Assembly: GCF_038002825.1 (NCBI RefSeq)
Contig: NZ_JBBODF010000001.1
Location: 2,480,001 to 2,544,000, forward strand
DNA length: 64,000 nucleotides
Source: Paenibacillus sp. FSL H8-0048
Lineage (GTDB): Bacteria > Bacillota > Bacilli > Paenibacillales > Paenibacillaceae
Reading direction: 5' to 3'
Shown here: one piece after another, positions 38,001 through 46,900 of the stretch
Position numbering within the stretch: the stretch's first letter is position 1
How the letters are laid out: every line of letters starts with the position of its first letter
Translations under genes and position numbers: made by a program
The notes under the pieces: model-generated
Told to the model about the DNA's origin: nothing
The model's database searches: none
The model's input: the letters and a program-made list of their open reading frames with translations, nothing else

Positions 38001-38829
38001 CTGTGTAATTGATGTCCTCTTTGTATTCAATCGTTGTATCGCGGCCCACCGAATCCGTAATTTTGGAGATCAGCTTTTTGTTTATGGAATGACCATCCAT
38101 ATAGTAATTCAATGACTCATACTGAAAATTAATAGTGTTGCCATACCGGTCCACGATTCCCAAGATCCGGCCGTCTTCGGCAAAATAGGTATTCTTCCCA
38201 TCCTTGCCTGTCATTACATACTTGGAGGTTCCGTCTGCTTGTCCATTCTGATAAGCGGCAGTCTCACGGACTACTACATCTTTCACAGTCTGGCCCTCTG
38301 GCAAAAATACATAGGCTCCGTCCAGATTCGCAGGCTTAAGACGGTATACATCCCCGCTGTCCGTATGCAAAAACCTATGGCTGGAGCCGTCCGAATTCAC
38401 CTTCACTTCAATACTCGGGAAGGAGAAGCGCATACCCATGCCGAGGTTATATCTGTCTTCATAGAAGGAGGAGGTTTTGGCATAAGAGAAGGCCCTGTCT
38501 ACCCAGGCTCCGTCTACATAATTCACTTCCATCTCTTGCACATTCGCTGTTTCATTCTTATAGATTCGTTTGAATTCAAGATCTAATCCGTTCTTGCCAG
38601 GCAGGACATAATCTGTCTGAGTGATGGTTAGTGAACCACTCTGAGGGCTAATTTCGTCAATCGTTTCATTGGTTCTTAAATATGCCGGTGAGAGCATAGT
38701 ATTGTACTTTTGTTTGGGACCAACCAGATTGTTCAATTGATCCTGTAAGGTCTCGGCACTTGCTGCCGGTAAGAAAAACATCATCAAGATAAAAGAAGCC
38801 AATGATATTCGGATACATGCTTTCTTCAC
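29035..38829 (-). CDS. Giant secreted Rhs/YD-repeat protein with PIN-like toxin tip
   Basis: A 3264-residue polymorphic toxin. It has a Sec signal peptide (cleavage likely after ASA, residue 25), an N-terminal region of about 400 residues, then some 2300 residues of YD repeats (pattern Y-D-x2-G-N-x4-x-D/T) forming the Rhs cocoon. The Rhs core ends in YIDPTG near residue 2815. A Pro/Ala/Ser/Lys linker and a conserved pre-toxin segment ending MQAEGTG lead to the tip at 3125-3264. The tip has a PIN-domain pattern: ADNNFLIAAA (Asp3135), NEFLN (Glu3168), GRGDAALGAFAKTTGYEAFT (Asp3222) and YERR (Glu3240), so RNA cleavage is likely. Start is GTG with GGGGGTAG upstream. It is the last large gene of the riboswitch-led operon, with its immunity gene 10 bases downstream. 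Confidence 0.9.
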   Translation of the reverse strand: MKKACIRISLASFILMMFFLPAASAETLQDQLNNLVGPKQKYNTMLSPAYLRTNETIDEISPQSGSLTITQTDYVLPGKNGLDLEFKRIYKNETANVQEMEVNYVDGAWVDRAFSYAKTSSFYEDRYNLGMGMRFSFPSIEVKVNSDGSSHRFLHTDSGDVYRLKPANLDGAYVFLPEGQTVKDVVVRETAAYQNGQADGTSKYVMTGKDGKNTYFAEDGRILGIVDRYGNTINFQYESLNYYMDGHSINKKLISKITDSVGRDTTIEYKEDINYTVGPISIDSPVNANNYYNASQSPNNTDSGDLKGKFQVIVHLPGDKSIVYDKSAALVNDSKHVIRTRLQRVYDTDAKPKFMFWYEQPDLGFTYFNKDKYSAYSRYENLVLVDEVKSNKAKSYVYNTYTKRLNEGSMQYRKIFESKDLIKKGFDPAKPNFLDKLLTDTYNKQTYTYTNEADGYGTADYKQDDKAYLKDTYRYYTTITDVNGSTVKYTYNGNQEMILTEKLGKNHKEIVTSEHDELKLVKKQETLIYQVTGGQATGEPVHSIENYRYDEYGNMTSHTGPIAERDSKGYPVNNEHTELFTYDINKYHILTQKTWKLDQNTSAQTNYELDSKGNVIKESKATNDPANPWLVTEYAYDSYGNLIRKTAHDRSQDFTTHYEYGIDANGTNTKGAYLTKQYQQADGKTSAKTYAYDMQTGNILSEIDANGNKTSYQYDAVGRVLKNIRPDNKALQYDYQESPYANFKIQYTDAGNYKYLNEYDIQGNLLSHSINSQGTWKRLSSLQYDAFGNLTKEIDSNGHSTRYAYDSNQQIVEKSFYDNDKALKAAVKIDYQINSSPQFPMRMTITNEEGYGKRYYYDLESQLIKQEVTPDRQTYYASTFTYDYVGNLITDTDEGKHTTRYTYDALGRKISATDALGNTTEYGYNAMEQPVSEKAPGGKTTEWIYDGLGRNTIQKIYQAGSSDYFYTNSQYDAVNNRIKLTQGLYSAGANKDSSVTSFSYDSLNQVTDQYVSLDAATRSHTSNEYDANGNKTKTVEYADSTGTKQIVQNYQYDFAGNITSETGSSKEKGEDGSLVERGAYETLNEYDLEGNLLKMRRFNGTGYDTEENTYNYRNLKVSTSKPFNDKGPRISRYQYDKSGNLIAETSVIDGTERTTSYTYDGLGFAIGTTDPLGNSSRYQYDTMGNLLKTVDSRYSALAMEQAPGIENMYDAENRLIKTIAFDGTNREVIAYKEYDGRDNLVKDVDGEGYNATHPEQSIGLLYQYNVIDKPVEIISAQAAYDNKQQGIRKISKQLIYDGSGNVVSETDGLVHTTSYLYDLGGRLKQTTYADGSRTTVDYDLTGKWVTINTDKSGQQTKSYNTIFGSPYLIEYPDGTSESFRYSSQGELLESTDQNGKSIYYGYDLAGNQISKKEYIRADQTNTYYRFTLMKYDEAAKLLSTETFQLIVSNKNGAVTQTSMGDLTQQIYDKGGRVIQITGPFGRESKQDYDRAGNVITTYQKSSDNNYDITRNSYDSRSRLTKSALLVKTADISAGFLPGAVFDNEYVDRLEAATTYTYSKNDQLLSQSDAKGNTTSFEYNYDKQLLKKTDAMKGSTLYQYDAAGNVLTETNSIGMQTRYEYDALDRVLRKSLPAADGGLAVTRYIYDLSGNLIREISPNQYKKELDSTNQVLSMKGMSYTYDKMNRRLSTVSPEGTVVEYLEYDAKGQMSKKVDGLRYSGNIGSSKGTTYLYDGLGRLIKETNVLGDSKRYEYDVLDHLLARTDERGNTTSYEVNPDGTPAKIIYADGGFFEYTFDKQGRKTSETNPLGAVTTTSYTSFGKEKVVKDPYGYTVENKYDLNGNLVSVKDQADSITLFNYDAGNRLIEKKSPLALDESRNVIYAVESFHYDAAGNMTKKIVSGSKEDSANRETTYIYFDNNLLKGVIDNSGASSSMEYDKNGNLIKSEKLRDSDLKDVEQYEYDSQNRMVKRIGWLDKASVEGYSTLPNLANLMDSTYPDRIMQITTYSYDVLGNKIQEADPRANGFLSTDSANRKAYTVNYTYDAMNRVEKVIRAQGSTELVRQFAYDTAGNRVSDKNERGFVTQYAYDPVNRVTVVTDPEGNKFTTAYDLAGNKIADTNAKGYSMSYTYDKLNRVSLTIDPYGTVVGKKIYDAKGNMVKSIDAKGYAAGETDGSRYGIIYHYDLGNRVTAVIDPVLASKNGTSNFTTVYQYNIYGNLIQKTDALGNSIRYEYDNAGRLTQVTDALDVEISYSYDRMGNKQSMKDGRGKVTQYRYGSFGVLQSVTDAGNATISYTYDLALNKQRMIDRQGNSTLYLYSNQNLLTEMRVAETGDKINYSYDEAGNRTGMNDESGTYSYTYNSQNQLLQISKDSKVQIKYTYDVIGNVESVTDTLGYTTTYQYDKSSRMAFVDYDGKETAYSYDKNGNRTMVQYEDGLKEVYTYDLNNRLLTLTNKRNNGSEISSYRYTYDDAGRQITKTDSFGSTAYSYDDAGRIKQVEAPGKTTVYAYDRAGNRQSMLETYTSLQPSSYIFPDTKQALQYKLKKSDYLYSSSNQLMKLEERMSDTSGKELLLKTVDYLFDKNGNELSQRTAYTQPHTTAMHQSTGGDTYEAQTKEINSLIEKVTQVYDGFNRLTKAVKVKAGDRTTVDYVYNGDGLRVKKTVSSAKAGNIAKETNYVYDRQHVILEMDGSSKLNVRYIRGINYIARMNQAKAYTYYLFNGHGDVVQTVSSAGEVQNQYDYDVFGNPVLSIESYSESIRYAGEYYDGETGLYYLRARYYDPYIGRFLSEDSYWGEDNNPLSLNLYTYANNDPIQYIDPTGHKATASSIQSQINRNDAAADRQEHLFLAKQKASTPPPKQEPPAPTKPAQNLKKSASSAPANNNKATPPATVTKPPATSNSGSTSSSRPSAAGSAAAAAISKLQQQNTVLAADLKKAKKEEQVVQAAKTSVKKDPVPVKSAAKSSGSGSVFNSIKNGAKNLVVNTFNLMIGDDAKLAFGKDKTFLQRSAGSANLLLNVATFGEAAFVKSSVKGAIQVTEKITAKIAGKAATAAVVKDAVEIAGSKAIQKTAQQTSAAVGNQTVQEMLSNSPSGLYSKLRQQGIPTTLTNDEVKAANSVNLRMQAEGTGSSSSRNPIFADNNFLIAAAEKSDTKALDIIRDGKTYITPNQQNEFLNVSTTAQRNSRKAFLQQEGVEVFGGSQAKAISETHEFQQVFSLVKSSHGRGDAALGAFAKTTGYEAFTYERRLFNLYKETLSKLEVPIRNPLRE
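29464..31115. repeat. Rhs tail homology block, active copy
   Basis: The part of the active Rhs gene that is duplicated in module A (and partly in B). It offers 1.2 kb or more of homology for tip exchange. Confidence 0.85.
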
Positions 38830-38854
38830 AAAGCTACCCCCGTCTGCCTGTTAG

Positions 38855-39649
38855 TTATTGCCCGTACTTTTCCGTATAGGTCTGGGCCATGATCATTTCA
38901 TCTGAAAAACCTTGCGCAACTCTAGTAACTACAACTTTGGCAGACTCTCCAAGCTTCTGTGCCAGTACAAAAGCATGTGTAACCTGCTGCTCGGAAAGCT
39001 TATCATCCCCAGTATATTCACGAACTTCTTCCGCTGTTATCTGAACCCTTGGAAATGGATTTCCGCTGTACAATACCTTTTCCCGTTCAAAAACGCTACT
39101 CCATTTACCACTTTTCAGCTTCTCATTCAATAAATCTCCAAACAGCTTGCCGGTTACGAAAGATAGCCTGTCCGCGATCATAATATCGTCAGAGGTTGCT
39201 CCTTGCACCTGCATTAGCAGCTCTAGTTCTTCTGATTCGAAGGATCTGGGAATAAACTCTTTATGAGTCTCACGATATTCTGTGAAAAGCGTCTCCCAGG
39301 ACTTGCCTGCGCTTCTGGCCGCAAGCATTGCGTTCCAATCATTCACATTACCGAAATTGTGGTATAAGAAATCATAAGCGGTTAATACCGCAGCACGGCT
39401 ATAACCATCAGCAACCAACTCTTCAATCTGCTTACGGTATGTCTCTTGAACACTGAATTCTTTCAGGAACTGATCATATGAACTTTGAACCACTTCAGAC
39501 TGCACAGGTCCAGCGTTCATTCCATGATTGTCCCCGGTCTCCGCTTTAGGAGTAACAGCCACTTTGGCATAGGCCAATACCCCTGCCTGGAACACCAATA
39601 CCAGAATGATTATAAAAGCGGAAATCCGAAGTACCTTGCGTTTGTTCAT
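38855..39649 (-). CDS. Membrane-anchored helical protein, Rhs operon gene 4
   Basis: A 264-residue protein with one N-terminal membrane segment or uncleaved signal (ISAFIIILVLVFQAGVLAYA, about 9-28) and an otherwise alpha-helical exterior. Two parts have the same look, EELVADGYSRAAVLTAYDFLY and QVTHAFVLAQKLGESAKVVVT, i.e. short helical repeats with a Gly turn. Similar units occur in the next gene upstream. It lies between that gene (14 bases) and the Rhs gene (25 bases). No family is recognised. A role in holding, exporting or releasing the Rhs protein at the surface is inferred from operon position only. Confidence 0.72.
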   Translation of the reverse strand: MNKRKVLRISAFIIILVLVFQAGVLAYAKVAVTPKAETGDNHGMNAGPVQSEVVQSSYDQFLKEFSVQETYRKQIEELVADGYSRAAVLTAYDFLYHNFGNVNDWNAMLAARSAGKSWETLFTEYRETHKEFIPRSFESEELELLMQVQGATSDDIMIADRLSFVTGKLFGDLLNEKLKSGKWSSVFEREKVLYSGNPFPRVQITAEEVREYTGDDKLSEQQVTHAFVLAQKLGESAKVVVTRVAQGFSDEMIMAQTYTEKYGQ

Positions 39650-39663
39650 TCCTCTTAGCTCCT

Positions 39664-40602
39664 CTATTTGTAATTAGGATTCATTGCCTGAATTTCTTGT
39701 CTGAGCACTTCACCCGGATTTTCCGGCCTCACGTCCTGCACCGTAGGCGGGTTAATATCCGGAATCAGTGACTCCTTATCTTCGGTTACAATATTATTGG
39801 GGTCAGAGTTCCTCTCTGCAGCTTCAAGATCGGGTGCTGCCTTCCCCTGCTGTAATTGCTCCAGCATCCGCTTCTCCAGAGCGTCCAATGTTACCATCTC
39901 GCTCTCTTTGAGTGTGATGGTTTGTTGTTCTTTAGTTTCCTGATACGTTTTGGGATCAGTAATGTAGTCCTTGAGATTCAGCCCAATCTGAAGCGACAGT
40001 AAGTATTCATTCATTACGGTCTCCATGGAACCGAACTCCTGTTGCAAGGTAAGCAGGAGAGTAACCGCCTCACCCTCATTAAATTGCTCGTTAATTGTTA
40101 CGTACGCAGACTCTAAATCCTCTTCAGCCGAGCCGGATCGTTCTAAAGATGCTTCCGGCTTTTCCACAATCGATGCTGCACTGCTGACAACTTCTTTTAA
40201 CTGCTGCATCGTTCTCTCCGTGAGCATTTTAGCTTCCATGATCTCGTCATCCTGGAAGCCCTTCTGATGAAGTTCCTTAAGTAATTCCTCACCCAGACCA
40301 GCCTCATGAAGCAGATTTGAACGCCCCTGCTTGTCTTCCGCATTGTTCGCCGGAAGCTGCTGCTTCAGAGTCTCCGTAATTTCATTCCATGACGAACCTG
40401 ATTTTTTCATTTCCATAATCTTTACTGCCGCAACTCCGCTCAGGTTAGAGAGCTCAGCCGCTGTCTGTTCATCTTGTTGCCGGGAGGACTCTTGTACGGC
40501 TGAATCCCGGTTAAGTCTTGGAAAGGTCACAATGGCTGCTTCAGCCAGCAACGCCACTATGATTGCTATGGATATATATCTGTATTTTCGCTTGCGGATC
40601 AT
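39664..40602 (-). CDS. Membrane-anchored helical protein, Rhs operon gene 3
   Basis: A 312-residue protein with a basic start (MIRKRKYRYIS), a membrane segment (IAIIVALLAEAAIVTF, about 11-26) and a long acidic helical exterior with coiled-coil-like stretches. A unit such as GLGEELLKELHQKGFQDDEIMEA resembles units in the following gene. I set the start at the second ATG (40602) because AAGGAG lies 7 bases before it; the first ATG (40608) is one base from that site. No family is recognised. Genes 3 and 4 may be distant paralogues. Confidence 0.72.
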   Translation of the reverse strand: MIRKRKYRYISIAIIVALLAEAAIVTFPRLNRDSAVQESSRQQDEQTAAELSNLSGVAAVKIMEMKKSGSSWNEITETLKQQLPANNAEDKQGRSNLLHEAGLGEELLKELHQKGFQDDEIMEAKMLTERTMQQLKEVVSSAASIVEKPEASLERSGSAEEDLESAYVTINEQFNEGEAVTLLLTLQQEFGSMETVMNEYLLSLQIGLNLKDYITDPKTYQETKEQQTITLKESEMVTLDALEKRMLEQLQQGKAAPDLEAAERNSDPNNIVTEDKESLIPDINPPTVQDVRPENPGEVLRQEIQAMNPNYK

Positions 40603-40624
40603 GAACATTCTCCTTCAATATCAT

Positions 40625-43600
40625 TCAATCTACCGTAACTTTTACGCTGCTATCGCCCGTTATTTTCGACTTGAAGGTGAGCGTAGCAATCTCTCCAGAC
40701 CAAGAGGTTCCGGGGACAATATTCTGATCGACAGAATAAGTAATTTTCCCAGGGGTATATGAAGCAGTTAAATTAGAACCGGCAATCCTTCCGCCAGAAA
40801 GATCTCTGGCTGGAGTGAAATCATATAAGTCGATTAATTCAAGCTCATCCGGATTATAGGTCACCACAAATTCCAGTTCACTGAAATCCTGTACATTCTG
40901 AGCCAGCAGAGTCAGACTTGCTTCCTTATCCTTCTTGACTTTAAGCACGTAATCCGGACTGGTAGTACTCTTCTGTAGAGAAGGGCTCCAGGCCGTCACT
41001 CCTGATGTATTTTTTGCTCTTACACGGTACGTATGAGTGGTTCCCGAAGTAAGCTCGTTATGCTGATAGGTTATATTGTTACCGACATCAATCGTCTTTC
41101 CATCTACTTCAAGCTGGTAGCCATTCGCCCCGTCCATCTTCTCCCAGCGCAATTCAATCGAGTTGTTTTGGGCAAATCCATCTATTTTGGAAGGGGAGTC
41201 AGGCAGGTTGGGAAGTGTAGAGAGTGCTAATACTGCCACCCAGTCTCCACGTTCATTTCCTTGCTTCACTCTAATTTTATAGAGATGGTATTCTTCTGCT
41301 TGCAGTCCGGTATGATTGTAAATCGTATCCGCAGCGTTATCCAATAATTTGCCGTCTACTTCTATTTCATATCTTGCATTCGCGGCAACCGTATCCCAGG
41401 ACAGGGTAATAGACTTATTCGTCACTACCGCTACCACATTAGTTAAGGAATCTGTATTCATTCCAACAGGCATGGTAGTCATGGCTATCGGTTTGGACCA
41501 TTCACTTGTTCCGCTAATATTAGCGGCTCTGATTCTATAGGTATGTTTGGAATCTGCAGCGAGCTGGTCATGCACGAACAGGTTCTCCTTCACAGTGGTT
41601 ATAGTCCCGCCATCCACTTCAATGTCGTAAGTATCTGTATGAGGAACATTGTGCCAGGATGCTGTAATCTGTCCTTCATCCGCTGTTGTCATGATGTTCG
41701 CGGGTACATCCGGTATTTCCGGATGAGTGGTTACATCCAGAGGAGAGCTCCACTTACTTTTGCCTCCTATATTAACTGCGCGAATTCTATAGGTATGACC
41801 GCTAAGTGCACCTAATCCTTCATGTGTATAGCTGGTCAATTGCTTGTTGTCAATAATTAGCCCGTCCACTTCAATCTCGTAGCCGCTGGCCCGTTCCATC
41901 TCCTCCCACTTCACAGTTACCGTATGAATATCCTGCACTGCAGATATCTTCGTGGGGGTCTCTGGCGGATTAGGCCAGGTCTGTTGTATGGCGGGCGCGC
42001 TCCATTCACTCACCCCTCCTGTATTACCGGCTCTTACACGATAGGTATGATCCGTTGAAGCTTCCAGATCTTTGTGTGTGAAGGAGTTAAGGGTGCCGTT
42101 ATCCGTCACAACTCCATCGGCTTCCACTTCATACCGCGTAGCATGAGGAACCAAATCCCAGGTTAATGAAACGAACTTCTGCGATGGGACTGTCAATAAA
42201 TTGACAGGAGAAACCGGCGGTTCAGGCAGTGTCATTTGAGTAAAAGCCTGACTCCAGCTACTCGTACCTCCCGGATTGATAATCCTAACTCTATAGGTGT
42301 GTTGAGTATTGGGTAATAATCCATTATGCGTATAGGAAGTAGAAGTTCCATTATTGATAATCGCTCCACCTGCCTCTACCTCATAACCTAAGGCACCTGC
42401 TGATGAAGGCCATGCAAGCTTAATCCATTGCTGTGAAGCTTCTGCAGTAATTCCGCCCGGTGCAGCGGCTAGTGTTGTTCCGCTTGCCGGCCCTCCGAAC
42501 CCTGTCTCTATCCCTTCGTTATTTCTTGCTTTTACCTGGACGGAGTAAGAGGTATTCGCTGTTAAACCGTTAATTACTACTGTCTTATTAGACGGGGTAA
42601 ACCATACAGGCGAAGAACTGAGAGTGCCGGCAGGAGTAACATATGCAGTACCCAATTGAATCAAATATTGGGTTGAAGCTGCATTCTGATCATGAAGCTG
42701 CATGATTAAGGATGTTTCACCATTTTGCTGAACAGATATGGCCGGAGCTTGTGCTTTCGTATAAATATTCTGCTCATGGACCGCACTATTCCCTACTTTA
42801 TCTCTGGCTTCAATCCTGGTATAAAATGCAGTATTTGGCATTAATCCTGTTGCAGTAAAGCTTGGCTGTGTAGTCCAGCCGCTCGACTGGCTTCCGACTG
42901 TGTAATGATATGGAACGTTATCCAATCCTGATATGGAATCTGTGGCTGTTCCCGATATCTGAACCTGTGAGTCGGAAGAAATAATATTGATATTTCCAAT
43001 TACCGGAGGGGATTTATCTATAAAGATGGTTACCGAATTCTGGGTGGTGACTTTTCCGTCATTGGCTGTAAAGCGGATGGTATGGCTGCCTTCAGATAAA
43101 GCTGCTATGTTCAATGGACTAAAAGATACATTTTGGGTTGTAGCTGTATTGGTTATCGTCTTACTTTCCCTTGCAGCTGCCTCTGAATCTATATAATATT
43201 TCAGCTCCAGCGCATCACCGTTCGAATCTGATACCCCTATTACAGGAATGAACAGGGAGCTTGGGCCAATTTGCTGACCGTTGGGTGTGGGTATGGTAAT
43301 TGTAGGGGCTGCATTGGAGGTTAAATTCTGCGCTGGGAGATATTCAGATAGTGAGTTTCTCCAGCCATTAGGGGGGTCATTCACTATGTGATGATTATCT
43401 CCTGCACTTACCAAAACACTCACCTCTGATGGAATTTCACCAGTCAGCGGCTCCTCCCAAGGATAGCTAGGATAGGCAACTAAATCATCTTGATTAGTTA
43501 TGAATTTGTTATTTGACTCACCCGTAGTCAAGTTTTCTACGCGTTTATGCGTATAGGACCCTGCTCTTGAACTGCTGCTCGAGTTACTCATATAAACAGC

Positions 43601-43951
43601 TATGTCCAGATATCTAGTACGTTGATTCTCACGAAACCAATAGGTTCTGGAACCTGAGGTCATAATGGCCGCCTTATCCAAAGCAATATCGTAACTCATT
43701 TTTCTTGAAGATAAATCAAAGCGTATGTTTTTGACCGTAATTCCCGGCATGTCCAATGTAATTTCGGCAATATCACCCATGGCAGGAACCCATTCAGCCG
43801 TTTTTGTGAAACCATCAAAGTGAAGATCGGCAAAGCTGATAATATTAGACTCTCCTGCTGCTTTAACCTGTGATCCCCCTGGGAATAGAATCAACGTAAC
43901 CATTACAAAAACACATAAAATAGATATCCATCTTTTCAGCATATCCTTCAT
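40625..43951 (-). CDS. Secreted FN3-repeat protein, Rhs operon gene 2
   Basis: A 1108-residue exported protein. Signal peptide at about 1-31 (LFPGGSQVKAA). The N-terminal domain (about 32-200) is of unknown fold, followed by two Ig-like modules (ITIPTPNGQQIG..., SPPVIGNINIISS). About seven fibronectin type III repeats come next (marker W...Y-E-I-E-V-D-G ... HTYRVRA), and a final 110-residue domain resembles a cohesin-like fold (FSELEFVVTYNPDELELIDLY ... GRIAGSNL ... TLTFKSKITG). No LPXTG or S-layer anchor is visible, so it is either released or held by a partner. The last domain is also found at the end of gene 1, which suggests a shared attachment job. Confidence 0.83.
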   Translation of the reverse strand: MKDMLKRWISILCVFVMVTLILFPGGSQVKAAGESNIISFADLHFDGFTKTAEWVPAMGDIAEITLDMPGITVKNIRFDLSSRKMSYDIALDKAAIMTSGSRTYWFRENQRTRYLDIAVYMSNSSSSSRAGSYTHKRVENLTTGESNNKFITNQDDLVAYPSYPWEEPLTGEIPSEVSVLVSAGDNHHIVNDPPNGWRNSLSEYLPAQNLTSNAAPTITIPTPNGQQIGPSSLFIPVIGVSDSNGDALELKYYIDSEAAARESKTITNTATTQNVSFSPLNIAALSEGSHTIRFTANDGKVTTQNSVTIFIDKSPPVIGNINIISSDSQVQISGTATDSISGLDNVPYHYTVGSQSSGWTTQPSFTATGLMPNTAFYTRIEARDKVGNSAVHEQNIYTKAQAPAISVQQNGETSLIMQLHDQNAASTQYLIQLGTAYVTPAGTLSSSPVWFTPSNKTVVINGLTANTSYSVQVKARNNEGIETGFGGPASGTTLAAAPGGITAEASQQWIKLAWPSSAGALGYEVEAGGAIINNGTSTSYTHNGLLPNTQHTYRVRIINPGGTSSWSQAFTQMTLPEPPVSPVNLLTVPSQKFVSLTWDLVPHATRYEVEADGVVTDNGTLNSFTHKDLEASTDHTYRVRAGNTGGVSEWSAPAIQQTWPNPPETPTKISAVQDIHTVTVKWEEMERASGYEIEVDGLIIDNKQLTSYTHEGLGALSGHTYRIRAVNIGGKSKWSSPLDVTTHPEIPDVPANIMTTADEGQITASWHNVPHTDTYDIEVDGGTITTVKENLFVHDQLAADSKHTYRIRAANISGTSEWSKPIAMTTMPVGMNTDSLTNVVAVVTNKSITLSWDTVAANARYEIEVDGKLLDNAADTIYNHTGLQAEEYHLYKIRVKQGNERGDWVAVLALSTLPNLPDSPSKIDGFAQNNSIELRWEKMDGANGYQLEVDGKTIDVGNNITYQHNELTSGTTHTYRVRAKNTSGVTAWSPSLQKSTTSPDYVLKVKKDKEASLTLLAQNVQDFSELEFVVTYNPDELELIDLYDFTPARDLSGGRIAGSNLTASYTPGKITYSVDQNIVPGTSWSGEIATLTFKSKITGDSSVKVTVD

Positions 43952-43976
43952 AGTTCCTCTCCTACCGCTATTAAAT

Positions 43977-46900
43977 CTACTCTATGGTATAGGTTACTTT
44001 AGTAAATTGATTAGTCAGGGCAGTGAAGATAATAGTGTTCATCGCCGCCTTATTGCTCATTTGTACGTTGAAGACTATTTTTCCCGGTTCAAACTGGATT
44101 ACATGGATTGGTGTCCCTGCAATATTGCCAGTCCCAAGCTCCATTTCCGGAGTCTCTGCACGCAGATCCATGACCTCAAGATCCTTGGCATTATAGGTGA
44201 CTGTAACTCTGCGCTCGGATTTGTCACTTTTATAAGGGATGATCATTACAAAATTAAGCGGAGAGTCCTTTTCCGGCTTGATCGTTACTGCAGGAGTGGT
44301 TGTTTTCTTCAAAAGCTCTGACCAGTCGCTGGTGGCTCCTGCATTCTTAGCCCGGACACGATAAGCGTGCATTGTATTGGGTTCAAGGCCACTGTGTGTA
44401 TATTCCAGCAGATTGAAATTCGAAATTATTTGCCCATCTACTTCCAAATCATAGCCGGATGCACCATTCACTGAATCCCAGACAAGCTGGACTGAATTCA
44501 CAGTAACATCGCCTCTAAGGTTCTTAGGTACCTCCGGTGCTGTGACCCCAGTGATAATCGTAGTCCATTCACTCCAATCACTGACGACCTGAGTGTTCTT
44601 GGCACGTATCCGGTAATTGTGCTTGGTGTTAGGCAACAAACCGGTATGTGTGAAAGCAATCTTGCTGCCATTGTCAATCATTGTACCGTCAGCTTCAATT
44701 TCATAACCGGTGGCTCCCTTAACAGAATCCCAGGATAATCGGATTTGATTGCTCTTGGTCTCTGTCTTTACGTTTCCCGGAATCCCGAGCACGGTTGAAA
44801 TCGTCAGCGGTTCGCTCCATTCTCCAAGGAAGCTTCCCTGCTTCGCTCTGACCCGATAATTATGCCAGGAATAGGGTTCTAATCCAGTATGCTTATAGGA
44901 TAACGATTCTTCATTATTCAGAACTTCGCCATCTACCAGGAGATCATAGCCAGTCGCACTCTCTACCTTATCCCACGTAAGTTCAATACTTGTATTCTTG
45001 GCTAAGGCCTTCAGATTAGAGGGTTTGCCGAAGGTAGTGGTTGCAGATACGTATTTGCTCCACTCGGCAGCTCCCGCCGCATTTACAGCTCTTACCCTAT
45101 ATTTATGGGTGGAGAAGGGTTCCAGCTTCTTGTGGATGTAGAGGTTATCCGAAATATTACGTATCGTTGCCCCATCCAATTCAATATCGTAACTTAACGC
45201 ACCTGCAACTATGTCCCAAGTTATTGTAATTTCGTTGCTTTTCGCCGAAGTCTGAATATTAGCAGGAACACCTGCATGAGTGGAGTAAACCATCGTTTGG
45301 GTCCAGCTTCCGACTCTCTCTTCATTCCTCGCCCGCACTCTGTAGGTATGCTCTGAATTCAATGCTAGCTGTGAATGTGTGAATTCTAACTTCAATTCAT
45401 TATCAAGAACGTCTCCATCTACCTCGATGTCATACCCCGTTGCTCCGGTAACCGGGTCCCAAGCCACATGTACAGAGCTTCCTTCCACTTGTGCTGTAAG
45501 ATTCTGCGGAACTCCAGGCAGAGTATGCACGGTGATGGTATTGCTCCATTCACTGATTCCATCATTGTTCTTAGCTCGTACACGATAGCTGTGCTTGCTG
45601 TTAGATTGCAGGTTGTCATGTATATACGAATTATCCATGATGTTATTACTAACAACTCCGTCTACCTCCAAATCATAGGAGGCGGCTCCTGATACAGCAT
45701 CCCAGTGCAGATGAACAGACTGCTCATCTGCCGTCCCCTGCAGCTTGGAAGGCACTCCAACCAGAGTGGTCTTCGTAACTACTTCGCTCCATGCTCCTGC
45801 TCCGCTGCTGTTCACCGCCCGGATACGGAATACTTTGGGCATGTTCGGATTCAGATCAGTCTCCTGGTAAGTTAGCACGGCTCCTATATTCTTCGTGCTG
45901 TTATTAACCTCTATTTCATAACTTGTGGCTCCAATCACCGGCTCCCATTCGAGAGTAATGGTATGGCTTGTTGCCTTCATTTGAATATTCAGCGGTGCAG
46001 CTGGTAAGGTCCAATAAGATGAAGCTATCGACCACTCCCCTTTGATGTCTCCGCTGATTGCCCGGATACGGTAGAAATGCTCAGTTCCCGGACTAAGCCC
46101 CCCCTTGGTAAACCCAGGTTCACTGCCAAGGACGGTAACTTCCTTATCAAATTCGATCTCATAGCCGTCCGCATTAAACAAAGAAGGCCAGCTGAGGGTA
46201 ATCGATGTGTCTGTTGCACTCGCATTTACTGCAGGTATAGAAAAAGGTCTTAAAGATACAGAGGGAACCACTTCACGAGTCTGTTGCTCGCTCTCCCACA
46301 ATAAGCTGGCCTGAGGGTTGCCCATATCATTAGCGTATTCCATCTTCAGGTCATATTTTTTACCGGCTTCAAGCTGTATGGTGCCTTGCTCCACATGCTG
46401 CTTCGTTGTCCAGGCATCCACCAGAAGCTGATCATTCACCCAGAGTCTGACTCCACCTGACGTTCTGGCGGAAAAGGTATATTGATCTGTATAGTTAGGT
46501 TGAATTTGCCCTGTCCATCTTACTGAGAAATGCTGGTCTGCTATTCCCGGCACACCCAGAACAGGTTGGCCAGCCAAAGAAATAGATTCATCCACCTTCA
46601 CGGCCTTCTTGCCCGTAAAATCATTGCCGCTGTAATACTCGGCCTTAAGGCCCGATAGAACATACTTCAACAATGTACGTCCAGCATGCTCATTTCCCGT
46701 ATGTATTATAGGTCTTTGGTTCGAGATGACATTACCGCCTACTGCAAATAATCCGCCCGTGGTGATATTCAGATGATTATTCACACTGACATTGTCCCGG
46801 ACGAACAGATCACCCTTGGTTACATTCAGTTCTGCTTTTGAATTATTGGACACCACTTCTCCAATAGACATTTCTTCGTCTACATTCATAGTTACCAAAG